Origin: Phycisphaerae bacterium
GTDB lineage: Bacteria; Planctomycetota; Phycisphaerae; UBA1845; PWPN01
Direction of reading: 5' to 3'
Length of the DNA: 32,723 bases
NCBI GenBank assembly: GCA_016928855.1
Contig: JAFGKA010000181.1
Location: 1-32,723, forward strand
Part shown: positions 1 through 9,700 of the stretch, one piece after another
How the letters are laid out: each line of letters opens with the position of its first letter
Position numbering within the stretch: position 1 is the first letter of the stretch
Program-made: the position numbers and the translations under genes
The notes under the pieces: model-generated
What the model was told of the DNA's origin: nothing
Database searches by the model: none
The model's input: only the letters and a program-made list of their open reading frames with translations

Positions 1-3000
1 CGGCTGCTGATCGTGATCCATCACCTTGCTGTGGACGGTGTGTCGTGGCGCATTCTGCTCGAAGACCTATTTACGGCATACGGCCAGCTCGAAGCGCAGC
101 GCCCGGTCGAGTTGCCGGCGAAGACCACATCGTTTCGCGAATGGGCCCAGCGGCTCATCGAGCATGCCCGATCGGACGCGATGGAGGCGGAATCGCGATA
201 CTGGCTTGGCCTTGCGGAGGGTGCGGCCGACATGCTGCCGCTCGACCGTGAGGCCTGTCCGAACGACATGGCATCCGTTGAGACGGTTCGCGTCACGTTG
301 GACACGGACGAGACGCACGAGCTGTTGCACGAGGTGTCGGCCGCGTATCGGACACGGATCGACGAAGTGTTGCTGACGGCAGTGGTCCAGGCGTTCGGCG
401 AGTGGACCGGATGCGCGGCGCTCTGGCTGGATATCGAGGGTCACGGCCGTGAGGATCTGTTCGACGACGTCGATCTGGCTCGCACGGTCGGCTGGTTCAC
501 CACGATGTTTCCCGTGCGGTTCGACCTGAGCGACGCCGCGGGGCCGGGCGAAGCGATCAAGCATGTCAAGCAGCGGTGGCGCGACATCCCGCGCCACGGC
601 ATCGGTTTTGGCCTGCTGCGGTATCTACGGGGTGATGCGGAACTGGCCCAGCGGCTTGCGACGATCCGGCCGCAGGTGCGGTTCAACTACCTTGGCCAGC
701 TCGACGCCGGCATGCAGGGGTCGATGCCGCTCGCGATCGCGCCCGAATCGTTCGGCCCGCTTTCCGGATCGCGAAACACGCGGACGCACCTGTTGGACAT
801 CAACGCGGGCGTGACGGCCGGCCGGCTCGAGGTGGCCTGGACCTACAGCCGAAATCGGCATACGGTGGCGACGATCAATCGTCTTGCGGGCGCGTTTGTC
901 GACGCGCTGCGCACATTGATCGCCCATTGCCGTCGCCCCGATGTTGGCGGGTGCACGCCGTCGGACTTTCCGCTGGCGGCGCTCGATCAGGCCGCACTGG
1001 ATCAGCTCGTCGGCAACGGCCGGGCAATCGAAGACCTCTATCCGCTTTCACCGCTGCAGGCCGGTCTGTTGTTCCACAGCCGCTATGCGCCGGACTCGGC
1101 GGTGTACTTCTCGCAGTTCAGTTGCACGCTTGTCGGCGACTTCGATCCGGACGCGTATCGCGCCGCGTGGCAGCGGATCATCGATCGGCATCCGGTCTTG
1201 CGCACGAGCTTCACGTGGAAGCGCCTGAACGAACCACTACAGCTTGTCCATCGGCACGTACCGGTGGCGTGGACGCAGCATGATTGGCGTGACGTGCCGG
1301 CGGCTGAGCAGCCGGCCCGAATCGACGCATTCCTCGAAGCGGATCGGCAACGCGGCTTCGACCTCGACAAGCCGCCGCTGACGCGACTGGCGGTTCTGCG
1401 GCTCGCGGACGATGCGTGGCATATCGTCTCGACCAACCATCATCTGCTGCTCGACGGCTGGTCGTTGCCGATCATGATGACGGAGGTCATGGCGACGTAC
1501 GAAGGGCTTGTTCGGGGCCAGGAAGTTCCGTTGGATCCGCCCCGGCCGTATCGTGACTACATCCGGTGGCTGCGGGAGCAGGATCTTGCCGAGGCCGAAG
1601 CGTTCTGGCGCCGGATGCTCAAGGGCTTCGCGGCTCCGACGCCGTTGCCGGCGGCACGATCGGCCGGCGCTGTTGAGGCCGGGGCCATGGCTTCGTACAA
1701 CGGGCAGCTCTCCGAGGCAGCAACGGCGACGCTCGAGCAGTGGGCCCGTCGGCATCAGGTAACGCTCAATACGCTCGTGCAGGGCGCGTGGGCGATTCTG
1801 CTCAGCCGTTACAGCGGCGAGTCCGACATTGCGTTCGGCATGACCGTCTCCGGGCGATCCGTGCCGCTGGCGGGGATTGAAACGACGCCCGGCGTGTTCA
1901 TCAACACGTTGCCGGTGCGCGTGGCGGTCTCGGCCGATGTGGCGTTGCTGCCATGGCTGCATGCGCTGCAGTCGCAGCAGGCCGACCTGCGCCAGTTCGA
2001 GCACAGCCCGCTGGCGCAGGTGCAGCGGTGGAGCGATGTGCCGGCCGGGTTGCCGTTGTTCGAGAGCATCATCGTCTTTGAGAACTATCCTGTCGATCAG
2101 GCCCTGCGGCAGCGCGGTGCGAGCCTGGCGATTCGGGATGTGCGGCGGCATCTCGCCCGGACGAACTACCCGCTCGTGCTTGTCGTCGAGCCGGGCAAGT
2201 CGCTGCGATTCGAGATTGCGTACGACACCGGGCGTTTCGACGCGGCGACGATCGAGCGGTTGTTCGGTCATCTGCGGACACTCTTAGAGGCGATGACCGC
2301 CGACGGCGAGCCGTGTGTGGCTTCACTGCCGATGCTCACGCCACCGGAATATCAACAACTGATTGACGAATGGGGCCGCACGGCCGCGGCCGTCACGGCT
2401 TCGCACGACCGCGTGGCCGATGCAAATAGGGCGTGCATTCACCGTCGCTTCGAGGCGCAGGCCGCGCGGCGGCCCGACGCGGTGGCCGTAACCTGTGACG
2501 GCGAGCGCCTGTCGTACCGCCAGTTGAACGAGTGGGCCAATCGACTGGCCCACTACCTCGTGAGCGCCGGCGTCGGGCCGGAAACGCTCGTCGGCATCTG
2601 CCTCGAACGCTCACTCGACATGGTCGTTGCGATACTCGGCGTGATCAAGGCCGGTGGAGCATACGTGCCACTCGATCCGAGCTACCCGGCCGATCGACTT
2701 CAGTTCATGGTGGCCGACGCCCGGATGCCAGTCGTGGTCACCGTTGCGTCGCTCGCCGAGCGATTGTCGGCTCCCGGCGCCCGATGCGTGTGTCTGGACA
2801 CCGAAGCGGTGGCGATTGCTGCCTGTGTGAAGGTCGATCCGCCATCGGCTGTGGCGCCGGACAATGCGGCCTACGTGATCTATACGTCCGGCTCGACGGG
2901 CAAGCCCAAGGGCGTCGTCGTCACACATTGCAACGTCACCCGGCTTTTCGATGCGACCGAGGCATGGTTCGGCTTCGGCGCGGACGACGTATGGACGCTG

Positions 3001-5466
3001 TTCCATTCCTACGCTTTCGACTTCTCGGTCTGGGAGCTGTGGGGTGCCCTGTGTTACGGTGGGCGTCTGGTTGTCGTGCCGTTTGCCGTCAGCCGTTCGC
3101 CGGAGGCCTTCGCGGCACTGCTTCGAGCCGAAGGTGTGACCGTTCTGAATCAGACGCCGTCGGCGTTTGCAAGCCTGTTGCGTATTTCCGATGCGCTGCC
3201 CGCGCCGGCCGAGTCGGCGCTGCGCTTCGTGATCTTCGGCGGCGAGGCGCTCGACTTGCAAATGCTTCGCCCGTGGTTCGACCGCTACGGCGACGCACGG
3301 CCGCGAATGATCAACATGTACGGCATCACCGAGACGACCGTACACGTGACGTACCGTCCCATCACGCGGGCGGATCTTGACGCGGCCTCAGGCAGCATGA
3401 TCGGTCGGCCGATCCCCGATCTGCGGACGTACATCCTGGATGCTCATGGCCAGCCGGCGCCGGTGGGCGTGCCGGGTGAACTGCACGTCGGCGGCGCGGG
3501 GCTGGCACGCGGCTACCTCAATCGGCCGGACCTCACCACCGAGCGGTTCATCCCGAATCCGTTCCTTCGCCGCGACGGCGAGCGCCTGTACAAGACGGGC
3601 GATCTTTGCTGTTACCGGCCGGACGGCGATGTGGAGTACCTCGGTCGTATCGACGATCAGGTCAAGATCCGCGGCTTTCGCGTCGAACTCGGCGAGATTG
3701 AGACGGCGCTCGAGGAGCATCCGAACGTGCATGAGGCCGTCGTGCTCGCCCGGGCGACCGATACCGGCGAGAAGCGGCTGGTCGGTTACGTCGTTGCCGG
3801 CGACGACATTCCCGCCATCAGCGACTTGCGGCTGCGCCTCGCCGGGTGTCTGCCAGACTACATGGTGCCGTCTGCGTTCGTGTTCCTCGATGCGATTCCA
3901 CGACTGCCGAACGGCAAGATCGATCGAAAAGCCCTGCCGGCGCCCGACGCGGTACGGCCCGAGTTGACCGTCGGTTATGTTGCGCCGCGGAACGATCTGG
4001 AACGGTGCCTGGCCCAGGTGTGGTCGGCGGTGCTTGGCGTCGAACGCGTCGGCGTGATGGATGATTTCTTCGAACTTGGCGGCGATTCAATCGTGGCGGC
4101 CCGGCTCGTGTATCAGCTTGAAGAACACCTCGGCGAGGCCGTCTATCCGGTCGCGTTGTTTGAATCGCCGAACATCGCTGAACTGGCACAGTCGCTGGCG
4201 ACCGCCTATCCCGACACCATCACGGCCCGCTTCGGGACAGACGCGGTGCCCGTTGCCAGTGAGGTGGCGTCACCTGGTTTGCCCGGCTTCATGGCCCTTG
4301 CGGATCTGGCGGTCGAAGCGGTACTTGATCCCGCGATCCGGCCCGAAGCCGCCGCACGCGACGGCGGGCCGGCTACGGTGCTGCTGACCGGCGCGACCGG
4401 CTTCCTCGGCGCGTTCCTGCTGGCCGAGTGGCTTGAACAGACCACGGCCGAGGTGCACTGCCTCGTTCGCGCGGCCGATGATGACACTGCCGCCGCTCGT
4501 ATCGAGCGCACGCTTGAATCCTACGGAATCTGGAACGACGCGTTCCGGTCGCGCATCGTGCCCGTCGCTGGCGATCTGTCGAAGCCGCTTCTGGGGCTGT
4601 CGGCGGATCGGTTTGACGCGCTCGCTGAGACGCTCGACGTGATCGTACACAACGGCGCGTTGGTCAACTTCCTGCAGCCGTACGCGGCCCTGAAGACGCC
4701 GAATGTGCTCGGGACGCAGGAGGTCCTGCGCCTAGCTTGTCGTCACCACGCCAAGCCCGTGCACTACGTTTCGACGAGCTCGGTTTTCGCGACGCAGGAG
4801 CTGGCCGGCTGTGTCGTGTACGAAGCCGACAGCCCGGACAACATCGCCGGTTTGCGCGGCGGCTACGCGCAGAGCAAGTGGGTGGCCGAGAAGCTCGTAA
4901 CAATCGCCGAGGCCCGTGGTCTGCCTGTGGCGATCTACCGCCCGGGCCGCATCAGCGGTCACAGTCGGACCGGCGCATCCAACACGGACGACATGATGCT
5001 GCAACTGTTGCTCGGCTGTATCCGCATCGGTGCCGCGCCGGATCTCGACATGGAAGACGATATGGCGCCCGTGGATTACATCGCTCGTGCGATTGTCCAT
5101 TTCGCCTGCCGGTCGAACTCGTGTGGCAAGGCGTTCCATCTGGTCAATCCTCACCCGGTCCGTTGGGTGGATCTGCTCGAAGGGCTCGGTGCCTGCGGCT
5201 ACCCCGTGGCGTGCGTTTCGCTCGAACGGTGGCTCGATGCCTGGGGCGATGGCCAGGCCCCGGAACACCGCGCGTTTCAGCGAATGGCCCGGGCCTTCGT
5301 CGGTGCCGATCTGCCCCGCCTGCCACGCTTCGACTGCCGCAATACGCTTGACGGCCTTCGCGGAACGACGCTGAGTTGTCCGCCGGTCGACGCCGCACTT
5401 CTCAAGACGTATCTTGCCTACTGGACGCGCGCTGGTCTGCTGGAGCCGCCTACGGTTTCGGCCTGA
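1..5466 (+). CDS. NRPS C-terminal part: E-C-A(Thr)-PCP-thioester reductase (5' partial)
   Basis: The reading frame is open from base 1, so the start lies left of the window. The first domain is an epimerization domain, shown by HHLAVDGVSW (nt 19-48), IEGHGRE, VGWFTTMFPV and FNYLGQ. It makes the residue of the preceding, unseen module D-configured. A condensation domain starts near nt 1030 (YPLSPLQAGLLFHS, HHLLLDGW at 1438). The adenylation domain spans about 2430-3930, with YTSGSTGKPKG (2881), FDFSVWE (3016), NMYGITE (3313) and NGKIDRKALP (3910). Its specificity residues by alignment to GrsA are D-F-W-N-I-G-M-V-H, the established Thr code. The PCP serine is at 4087-4089 (LGGDS). From about 4370 there is a reductase domain of the NAD(P)H-dependent extended SDR type: TGATGFLG (4387), then Tyr 4864 and Lys 4876 in YAQSK. 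This domain releases the chain as an aldehyde or, after a second hydride transfer, an alcohol. The stop is 13 bp from the convergent thioesterase stop. Domain calls are strong; Thr is a prediction. Confidence 0.96.
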   Translation, partial: RLLIVIHHLAVDGVSWRILLEDLFTAYGQLEAQRPVELPAKTTSFREWAQRLIEHARSDAMEAESRYWLGLAEGAADMLPLDREACPNDMASVETVRVTLDTDETHELLHEVSAAYRTRIDEVLLTAVVQAFGEWTGCAALWLDIEGHGREDLFDDVDLARTVGWFTTMFPVRFDLSDAAGPGEAIKHVKQRWRDIPRHGIGFGLLRYLRGDAELAQRLATIRPQVRFNYLGQLDAGMQGSMPLAIAPESFGPLSGSRNTRTHLLDINAGVTAGRLEVAWTYSRNRHTVATINRLAGAFVDALRTLIAHCRRPDVGGCTPSDFPLAALDQAALDQLVGNGRAIEDLYPLSPLQAGLLFHSRYAPDSAVYFSQFSCTLVGDFDPDAYRAAWQRIIDRHPVLRTSFTWKRLNEPLQLVHRHVPVAWTQHDWRDVPAAEQPARIDAFLEADRQRGFDLDKPPLTRLAVLRLADDAWHIVSTNHHLLLDGWSLPIMMTEVMATYEGLVRGQEVPLDPPRPYRDYIRWLREQDLAEAEAFWRRMLKGFAAPTPLPAARSAGAVEAGAMASYNGQLSEAATATLEQWARRHQVTLNTLVQGAWAILLSRYSGESDIAFGMTVSGRSVPLAGIETTPGVFINTLPVRVAVSADVALLPWLHALQSQQADLRQFEHSPLAQVQRWSDVPAGLPLFESIIVFENYPVDQALRQRGASLAIRDVRRHLARTNYPLVLVVEPGKSLRFEIAYDTGRFDAATIERLFGHLRTLLEAMTADGEPCVASLPMLTPPEYQQLIDEWGRTAAAVTASHDRVADANRACIHRRFEAQAARRPDAVAVTCDGERLSYRQLNEWANRLAHYLVSAGVGPETLVGICLERSLDMVVAILGVIKAGGAYVPLDPSYPADRLQFMVADARMPVVVTVASLAERLSAPGARCVCLDTEAVAIAACVKVDPPSAVAPDNAAYVIYTSGSTGKPKGVVVTHCNVTRLFDATEAWFGFGADDVWTLFHSYAFDFSVWELWGALCYGGRLVVVPFAVSRSPEAFAALLRAEGVTVLNQTPSAFASLLRISDALPAPAESALRFVIFGGEALDLQMLRPWFDRYGDARPRMINMYGITETTVHVTYRPITRADLDAASGSMIGRPIPDLRTYILDAHGQPAPVGVPGELHVGGAGLARGYLNRPDLTTERFIPNPFLRRDGERLYKTGDLCCYRPDGDVEYLGRIDDQVKIRGFRVELGEIETALEEHPNVHEAVVLARATDTGEKRLVGYVVAGDDIPAISDLRLRLAGCLPDYMVPSAFVFLDAIPRLPNGKIDRKALPAPDAVRPELTVGYVAPRNDLERCLAQVWSAVLGVERVGVMDDFFELGGDSIVAARLVYQLEEHLGEAVYPVALFESPNIAELAQSLATAYPDTITARFGTDAVPVASEVASPGLPGFMALADLAVEAVLDPAIRPEAAARDGGPATVLLTGATGFLGAFLLAEWLEQTTAEVHCLVRAADDDTAAARIERTLESYGIWNDAFRSRIVPVAGDLSKPLLGLSADRFDALAETLDVIVHNGALVNFLQPYAALKTPNVLGTQEVLRLACRHHAKPVHYVSTSSVFATQELAGCVVYEADSPDNIAGLRGGYAQSKWVAEKLVTIAEARGLPVAIYRPGRISGHSRTGASNTDDMMLQLLLGCIRIGAAPDLDMEDDMAPVDYIARAIVHFACRSNSCGKAFHLVNPHPVRWVDLLEGLGACGYPVACVSLERWLDAWGDGQAPEHRAFQRMARAFVGADLPRLPRFDCRNTLDGLRGTTLSCPPVDAALLKTYLAYWTRAGLLEPPTVSA

Positions 5467-5479
5467 GTTCGCTGTGGGC

Positions 5480-6247
5480 CTATGGCTGGCCGGTCGGTGT
5501 GCATCGTGCCAGATCGTGCGCGAGTGCCTGGAGCAACAGCAGCCGATCCTCGTTCAGGAAGAAGTGTCCGCCCGGAAATATCCGCATCCGAAACGGTCCC
5601 GTCGTGTGTGCCCGCCACGCGGCGATATCCTCCTGGCCGACGGCCCAGTCCTTCGCGCCGCCGAACGCAGAGATCGGACAGGTCAACGGTTCCTCGGGCG
5701 TGTAGGTGTACGTATCGAGCAGCGTGAGATCCGCGCGCAGCACCGGCAGATAGAGCTTGAGCAGTTCCGCGTTTTGCAGCACCTCGGCCGGCATGCCGTC
5801 GTAGCGGACCGATAGCGCCTTGATGAACGCTTCGTCCGGCAGGTGATGGATCGGCGGGACCTGCACCAGTCGCTCCGGCGGCAGCACCGCGGCCAGGAAT
5901 ATGTGCGTTGGCTCCGGGCGGCCCTGCTGACGCAACCGCCGGGCCAACTCAAAGCTGAGCAGCCCGCCCATGCTGTGCCCGAAGAACGCGAACGGGATAT
6001 CCATGCAGGGTGCCAGCACCTCACCGAGCTTCGCCAGGAGCCGTGGTGCGTCGGTGTAGGCCGGTTCGCGGAGCCGGTTCTCCCGCCCGGGCAGTTGCAC
6101 GGGGCAGACATCCACATCAGCCGGCAACCCGCGAGCCCATGTGCGGTACGGCCCGGCCCCGCCGCCGGCAAACGGGAAGCAGAACAGGCGGATCCGGGCC
6201 TCCGGGTTCGGCTTGAGCGGCAGAAATCGGCTATCAAGTGGGTCCAT
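5480..6247 (-). CDS. type II (editing) thioesterase
   Basis: A 255-residue alpha/beta-hydrolase of the GrsT/TEII family. These cytosolic enzymes remove stalled or mis-primed acyl groups from carrier proteins of NRPS and PKS lines. Motifs: FCFPFAGGGAGPYRTW near the N-terminus, QLPGREN, the nucleophile elbow GHSMGG with Ser92, Asp200 in FGGAKDW, and His228 in FPGGH, which gives a complete Ser-Asp-His triad. The frame stays open to 6325, but ATG 6247 was chosen. It gives the family-typical N-terminus and has an AGGA ribosome-binding site at 6253-6256, 5 nt upstream. The gene lies between the NRPS (convergent) and PKS A (divergent), so it is transcribed alone. With two AT-less modules in the same cluster, clearing wrongly primed carriers may matter more than usual (inference). 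Confidence 0.95.
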   Translation of the reverse strand: MDPLDSRFLPLKPNPEARIRLFCFPFAGGGAGPYRTWARGLPADVDVCPVQLPGRENRLREPAYTDAPRLLAKLGEVLAPCMDIPFAFFGHSMGGLLSFELARRLRQQGRPEPTHIFLAAVLPPERLVQVPPIHHLPDEAFIKALSVRYDGMPAEVLQNAELLKLYLPVLRADLTLLDTYTYTPEEPLTCPISAFGGAKDWAVGQEDIAAWRAHTTGPFRMRIFPGGHFFLNEDRLLLLQALAHDLARCTPTGQP

Positions 6248-6721
6248 GTACGTCCTGTCAGAAACCGGGATTATCCCCTCCGTTCGGGGGGCGGGCAGTG
6301 TACCCCGCGCCCGGCACAAGGGCAAAATACGGCCTCCGCCCGGTCCGCCGAAGGGGCCGCTACGAGCAGTCGGGACGGGCAGGCCTGTGGGCCAGGGCGC
6401 GGAGGGGGCTGGCTGTGTCCGGCCCCCGTTGATCCTCCACCGCGGGCACGCCTCGGCAGCTCTGTGCCGGGGTGTATTTCATGCACTTTGCGGGCAGAAT
6501 CCCGGTTCCTTTGTGGCCGTCGTGCGGCTACAATGCGGCTTCACAAAATGAACGCGGTGTGCGGGCTTGGCGCGGCCCACGCCCGGAGACGGGCGAACAC
6601 TGGTAGCGGCACAGAGCGCGGATGCGATCGATGTTGTCGCGACGCCAGCTACGGTGGGGTACGTTATCCCCACACCGGCACATGGAGTACGGAAACGAAG
6701 CATGCGGACATCTCGGGACCC
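6248..6721. other. non-coding divergent intergenic region between thioesterase and PKS A
   Basis: About 470 bp between two divergent genes. A plus-strand frame stays open across it only because GC-rich DNA has few stop codons; no protein family signature is present in that frame. It holds the candidate thioesterase promoter (6297-6325). For PKS A there is a TACAAT -10-like hexamer at 6529-6534, without a good -35 at 16-18 bp. GGGATTATCCC near 6268 and a GGGGGC/GCCCCC pair (6404-6409 with 6422-6427) could base-pair, but both may be chance in this composition. No tRNA or small RNA gene was recognised. Confidence 0.6.
6297..6325 (-). promoter_or_regulatory. candidate sigma70-type promoter for the thioesterase
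   Basis: Read on the minus strand: TTGCCC (6325-6320), a 17-nt spacer, then TACACT (6302-6297). Each hexamer matches the consensus at 4 of 6 positions. The start of transcription would be about 40 nt before ATG 6247. This is moderate pattern evidence only. Confidence 0.35.
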
Positions 6722-9700
6722 ATGAGTAAGTTACATTTTCATGAAAGCGGGGAGGCCGAGCCGATTGCCGTCATCGGGATCGGTTGCCGATTCCCCGGGG
6801 CCGCCGACGTCGCGGCGTTCTGGCGATTGCTCCGCGACGGCCGTGACGCCATCACCGAGGTGCCCCCCGGCCGCTTCGATGCCGACTTCCTTGAATCCGC
6901 GCGGGTACCTGCGCGTCAGAAGGCGGCGCTGCGGTGGGGCGGCTTCGTCGACGGCGTCGATCAGTTCGATCCGTACTTCTTCGGCATCTCGCCGCGTGAG
7001 GCGGCCTTCATCGATCCGCAGCACCGCTTGCTTCTGGAAGCTGCTTGGGAAGCCCTGGAGGACGCCGGCCTGCCGCCGACCGGGCTTTCCGGCTCATCGA
7101 CGGGCGTCTTTGTCGGCTTGTCGTTCAACGACTATGAAGACTTGCTCTTCCGCCGGCATCGCCAACTCAATCTGCGCGTGACCTCCGGCGGAAGCCGCTT
7201 CAGCGCAGCCGGGCGTCTCTCGTTCTCTTTGAATCTCGAAGGCCCGAGCCTGATGACCGACACCGCCTGTTCCTCGTCGTTGACGGCGGTGCACTTGGCG
7301 TGTCAGAGCCTGCGGAATCGCGAGTGCACGCTGGCATTGGCCGGCGGCGTGAACCTGATCCTCCAGCCGCATGTCAATATCTGTCTGTCTCGCGGTGATG
7401 TGCTCGCGCCGGATGGCCACTGCAAGTTCGGCGATGCCCACGCTGACGGCTATGGGCGCAGCGAAGGTGTCGGCGTCGTCGTGCTCAAGCCTCTGGACGT
7501 GGCGTTGGCTGACGGCGACCCGATCTACGCCGTCATCCGGGGCAGTGCGGTCAATCACAAGGGCAATAAGGACGGCGGCATCGTCGCGCCCAGTCGCGAG
7601 AGCCTCGAACAGGTGATGCGGAGCGCTTTCGCCCAGGCCGGCCTCGCTCCCGCTTGTGCGCATTACATCGAGGCGCACGGCACCGGTACGGTCGTCGGTG
7701 ACCTGGCCGAGATCCCGGCGATTGGAGCCGTGGTGGCCGAAGGCCGACCCGCGGATCGGCCGTGCTGGATCGGTTCGGTCAAGACGAACATCGGTCATGC
7801 CGAATCAGCTTCCGGCATTGCCGCGTTGATCAAGGTTGCGCTGTGTTTCAAGCACGGGCAGATTCCGCCAAGCCTGCACTTCCACGAGCCTAATCCGGAG
7901 ATTCCGTGGGAGGCGCTGCCGGTGCGAATGATCACGCAGTCGCAGGCCTGGCCCGGCGAGCCTGGGCCGTTCTTCGTGGGAATCAACAACTTCGGGATCT
8001 CGGGCACCAATGCGCACGTCGTGCTGGCCTCGCCGCCGTTGCCGGCCGTTTCGCGCGAGTGCCGCGGGCCGCAGTTGCTGTGTCTTTCGGCCAGGACTGA
8101 GCCCGCGGTGCGCGCCTTGGCGGGGCAATACGCCGATCATCTTGAATCGCACGCGGACGTGTCGCTGGCGGATGTGTGCTTTATGGCGGGCGCGGGCCGT
8201 TCACATTTCGCGCACCGCGTGGCGGTCGTTGCTGATTCGATCGACCGCCTGCGCGACGCGCTGCGTTCATTCGCCGCGGGGCGTGCCGCGGAAGGGTGCG
8301 TCGGCGGAACAGCGGAGACCGCCGATTCGGGTGTTGCAGTTATGCCACGAATCGACGACCCGAATCGGGCATCGCAATTGACGGATCTCGCACGCGCGTA
8401 CGTGGGCGGCGCCACGCTGGACTGGGCCGCCGTGCAGGCGGGCGGGGTTGGGCGGTGTCACGGTCTGCCGACGTATCCGTTCGAGCGGCGGCGGTACTGG
8501 GTTTCGCCGGAGGCCCCGGTGCGATCGTCTGCACGAGAACCCGTGGTTCGATCCGAGTGGCTTTACGAGCTGCAGTGGGAGCCCCGCCGGCAGGCGAAGC
8601 GTGAGGCGGCACCGCCGGCGGCGGTGGCTGAACGCGTCGAAGGCGGTGCACGGCATCGTGACCTGACGGGCGCGATGGCCGTGTACGAATCACTCGTGCC
8701 CGAACTCGACGCCCTCAGCGTGGCGTACGTACTGGAGGCGTTCGAGGATCTCGGCTGGGCGCTGGTGATCGGCGAGCGTTTCTCGGTGGCGGAGCGGATC
8801 GAGCGGCTGGGCATCGTGCCGGCGCATCATCGGTTGTTCGCCCGGCTCGTTGGGATCCTGGCCGAAGCCGGGTTGGTTCGTGCTGCCGATGACACATGGC
8901 ATGTCGTTCGCGAGCCGGATTGGACGCAGGCCGAATCGCACCGCGCGGGCTTGCTGGAGATGTATCCGTCATGCAGTGCCGAATTCGACTTGCTCGGCCG
9001 ATGCGGCATACGGCTGGCGGATGTGTTGCGCGGCCGCTGCAGCCCGCTGGATCTGTTGTTTCCAAACGGCTCGTTGGCCGAACTCGAGACGTTCTATGAG
9101 CGGGCACCGTTCGCGCGGGCAGCGAACGGATTGGTTTGCGAGTCGCTTGCGCACATCCTTGCGGAATGGCCGGCCGATCGTCCGATCCGGATTCTGGAAC
9201 TTGGCGCCGGCACCGGGGCGACAACGGCGGGCGTATTGCCGATGGTGCCGGCCGGTCGGACGGAATATGTCTTTACTGACGTTTCCCCGCTGTTTGCGAA
9301 ACAGGCGCAGCGCAAGTTTGCCGCATGCGCATTTGTCGAATACGGCCTGCTCGACGTCGAGTGTGATCCGGCGACACAGGGCTTCGCGGAGCGCCAATTC
9401 GACGTCGTGCTCGCCGCGAATGTGCTGCATGCGACGGCGGATCTGCGGCAGACCCTGCGGCATGTGCGTTCGTTGGTGGCGCCTGGCGGCTGGCTGATGC
9501 TTTCGGAGGTTACCTCGCGGCCGCGCTGGGCAGACCTGATCTTTGGCCTGACCGAAGGCTGGTGGAAGTTCACGGATCACGATCTGCGGCCCGACTACCC
9601 ATTGTTGGATTCGGCGACGTGGTTGCGGGTGCTGGCTGAGACGAGTCTCAGCACGCCGGCGGCCGTGCGGGCCGGCAATGCGGCGTTTGACCAATCGGTC

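Noticed and set aside
6404-6427. GGGGGC/GCCCCC pair as a terminator or operator
   Set aside because: A 6-bp stem with a 12-nt loop and no T-tract is expected by chance at this GC content.
5843-6721. N-terminal extension of PKS A by 293 residues in the open frame
   Set aside because: It runs antisense through the thioesterase and the intergenic region, has no domain signature, and the KS begins only 12 residues after ATG 6722.
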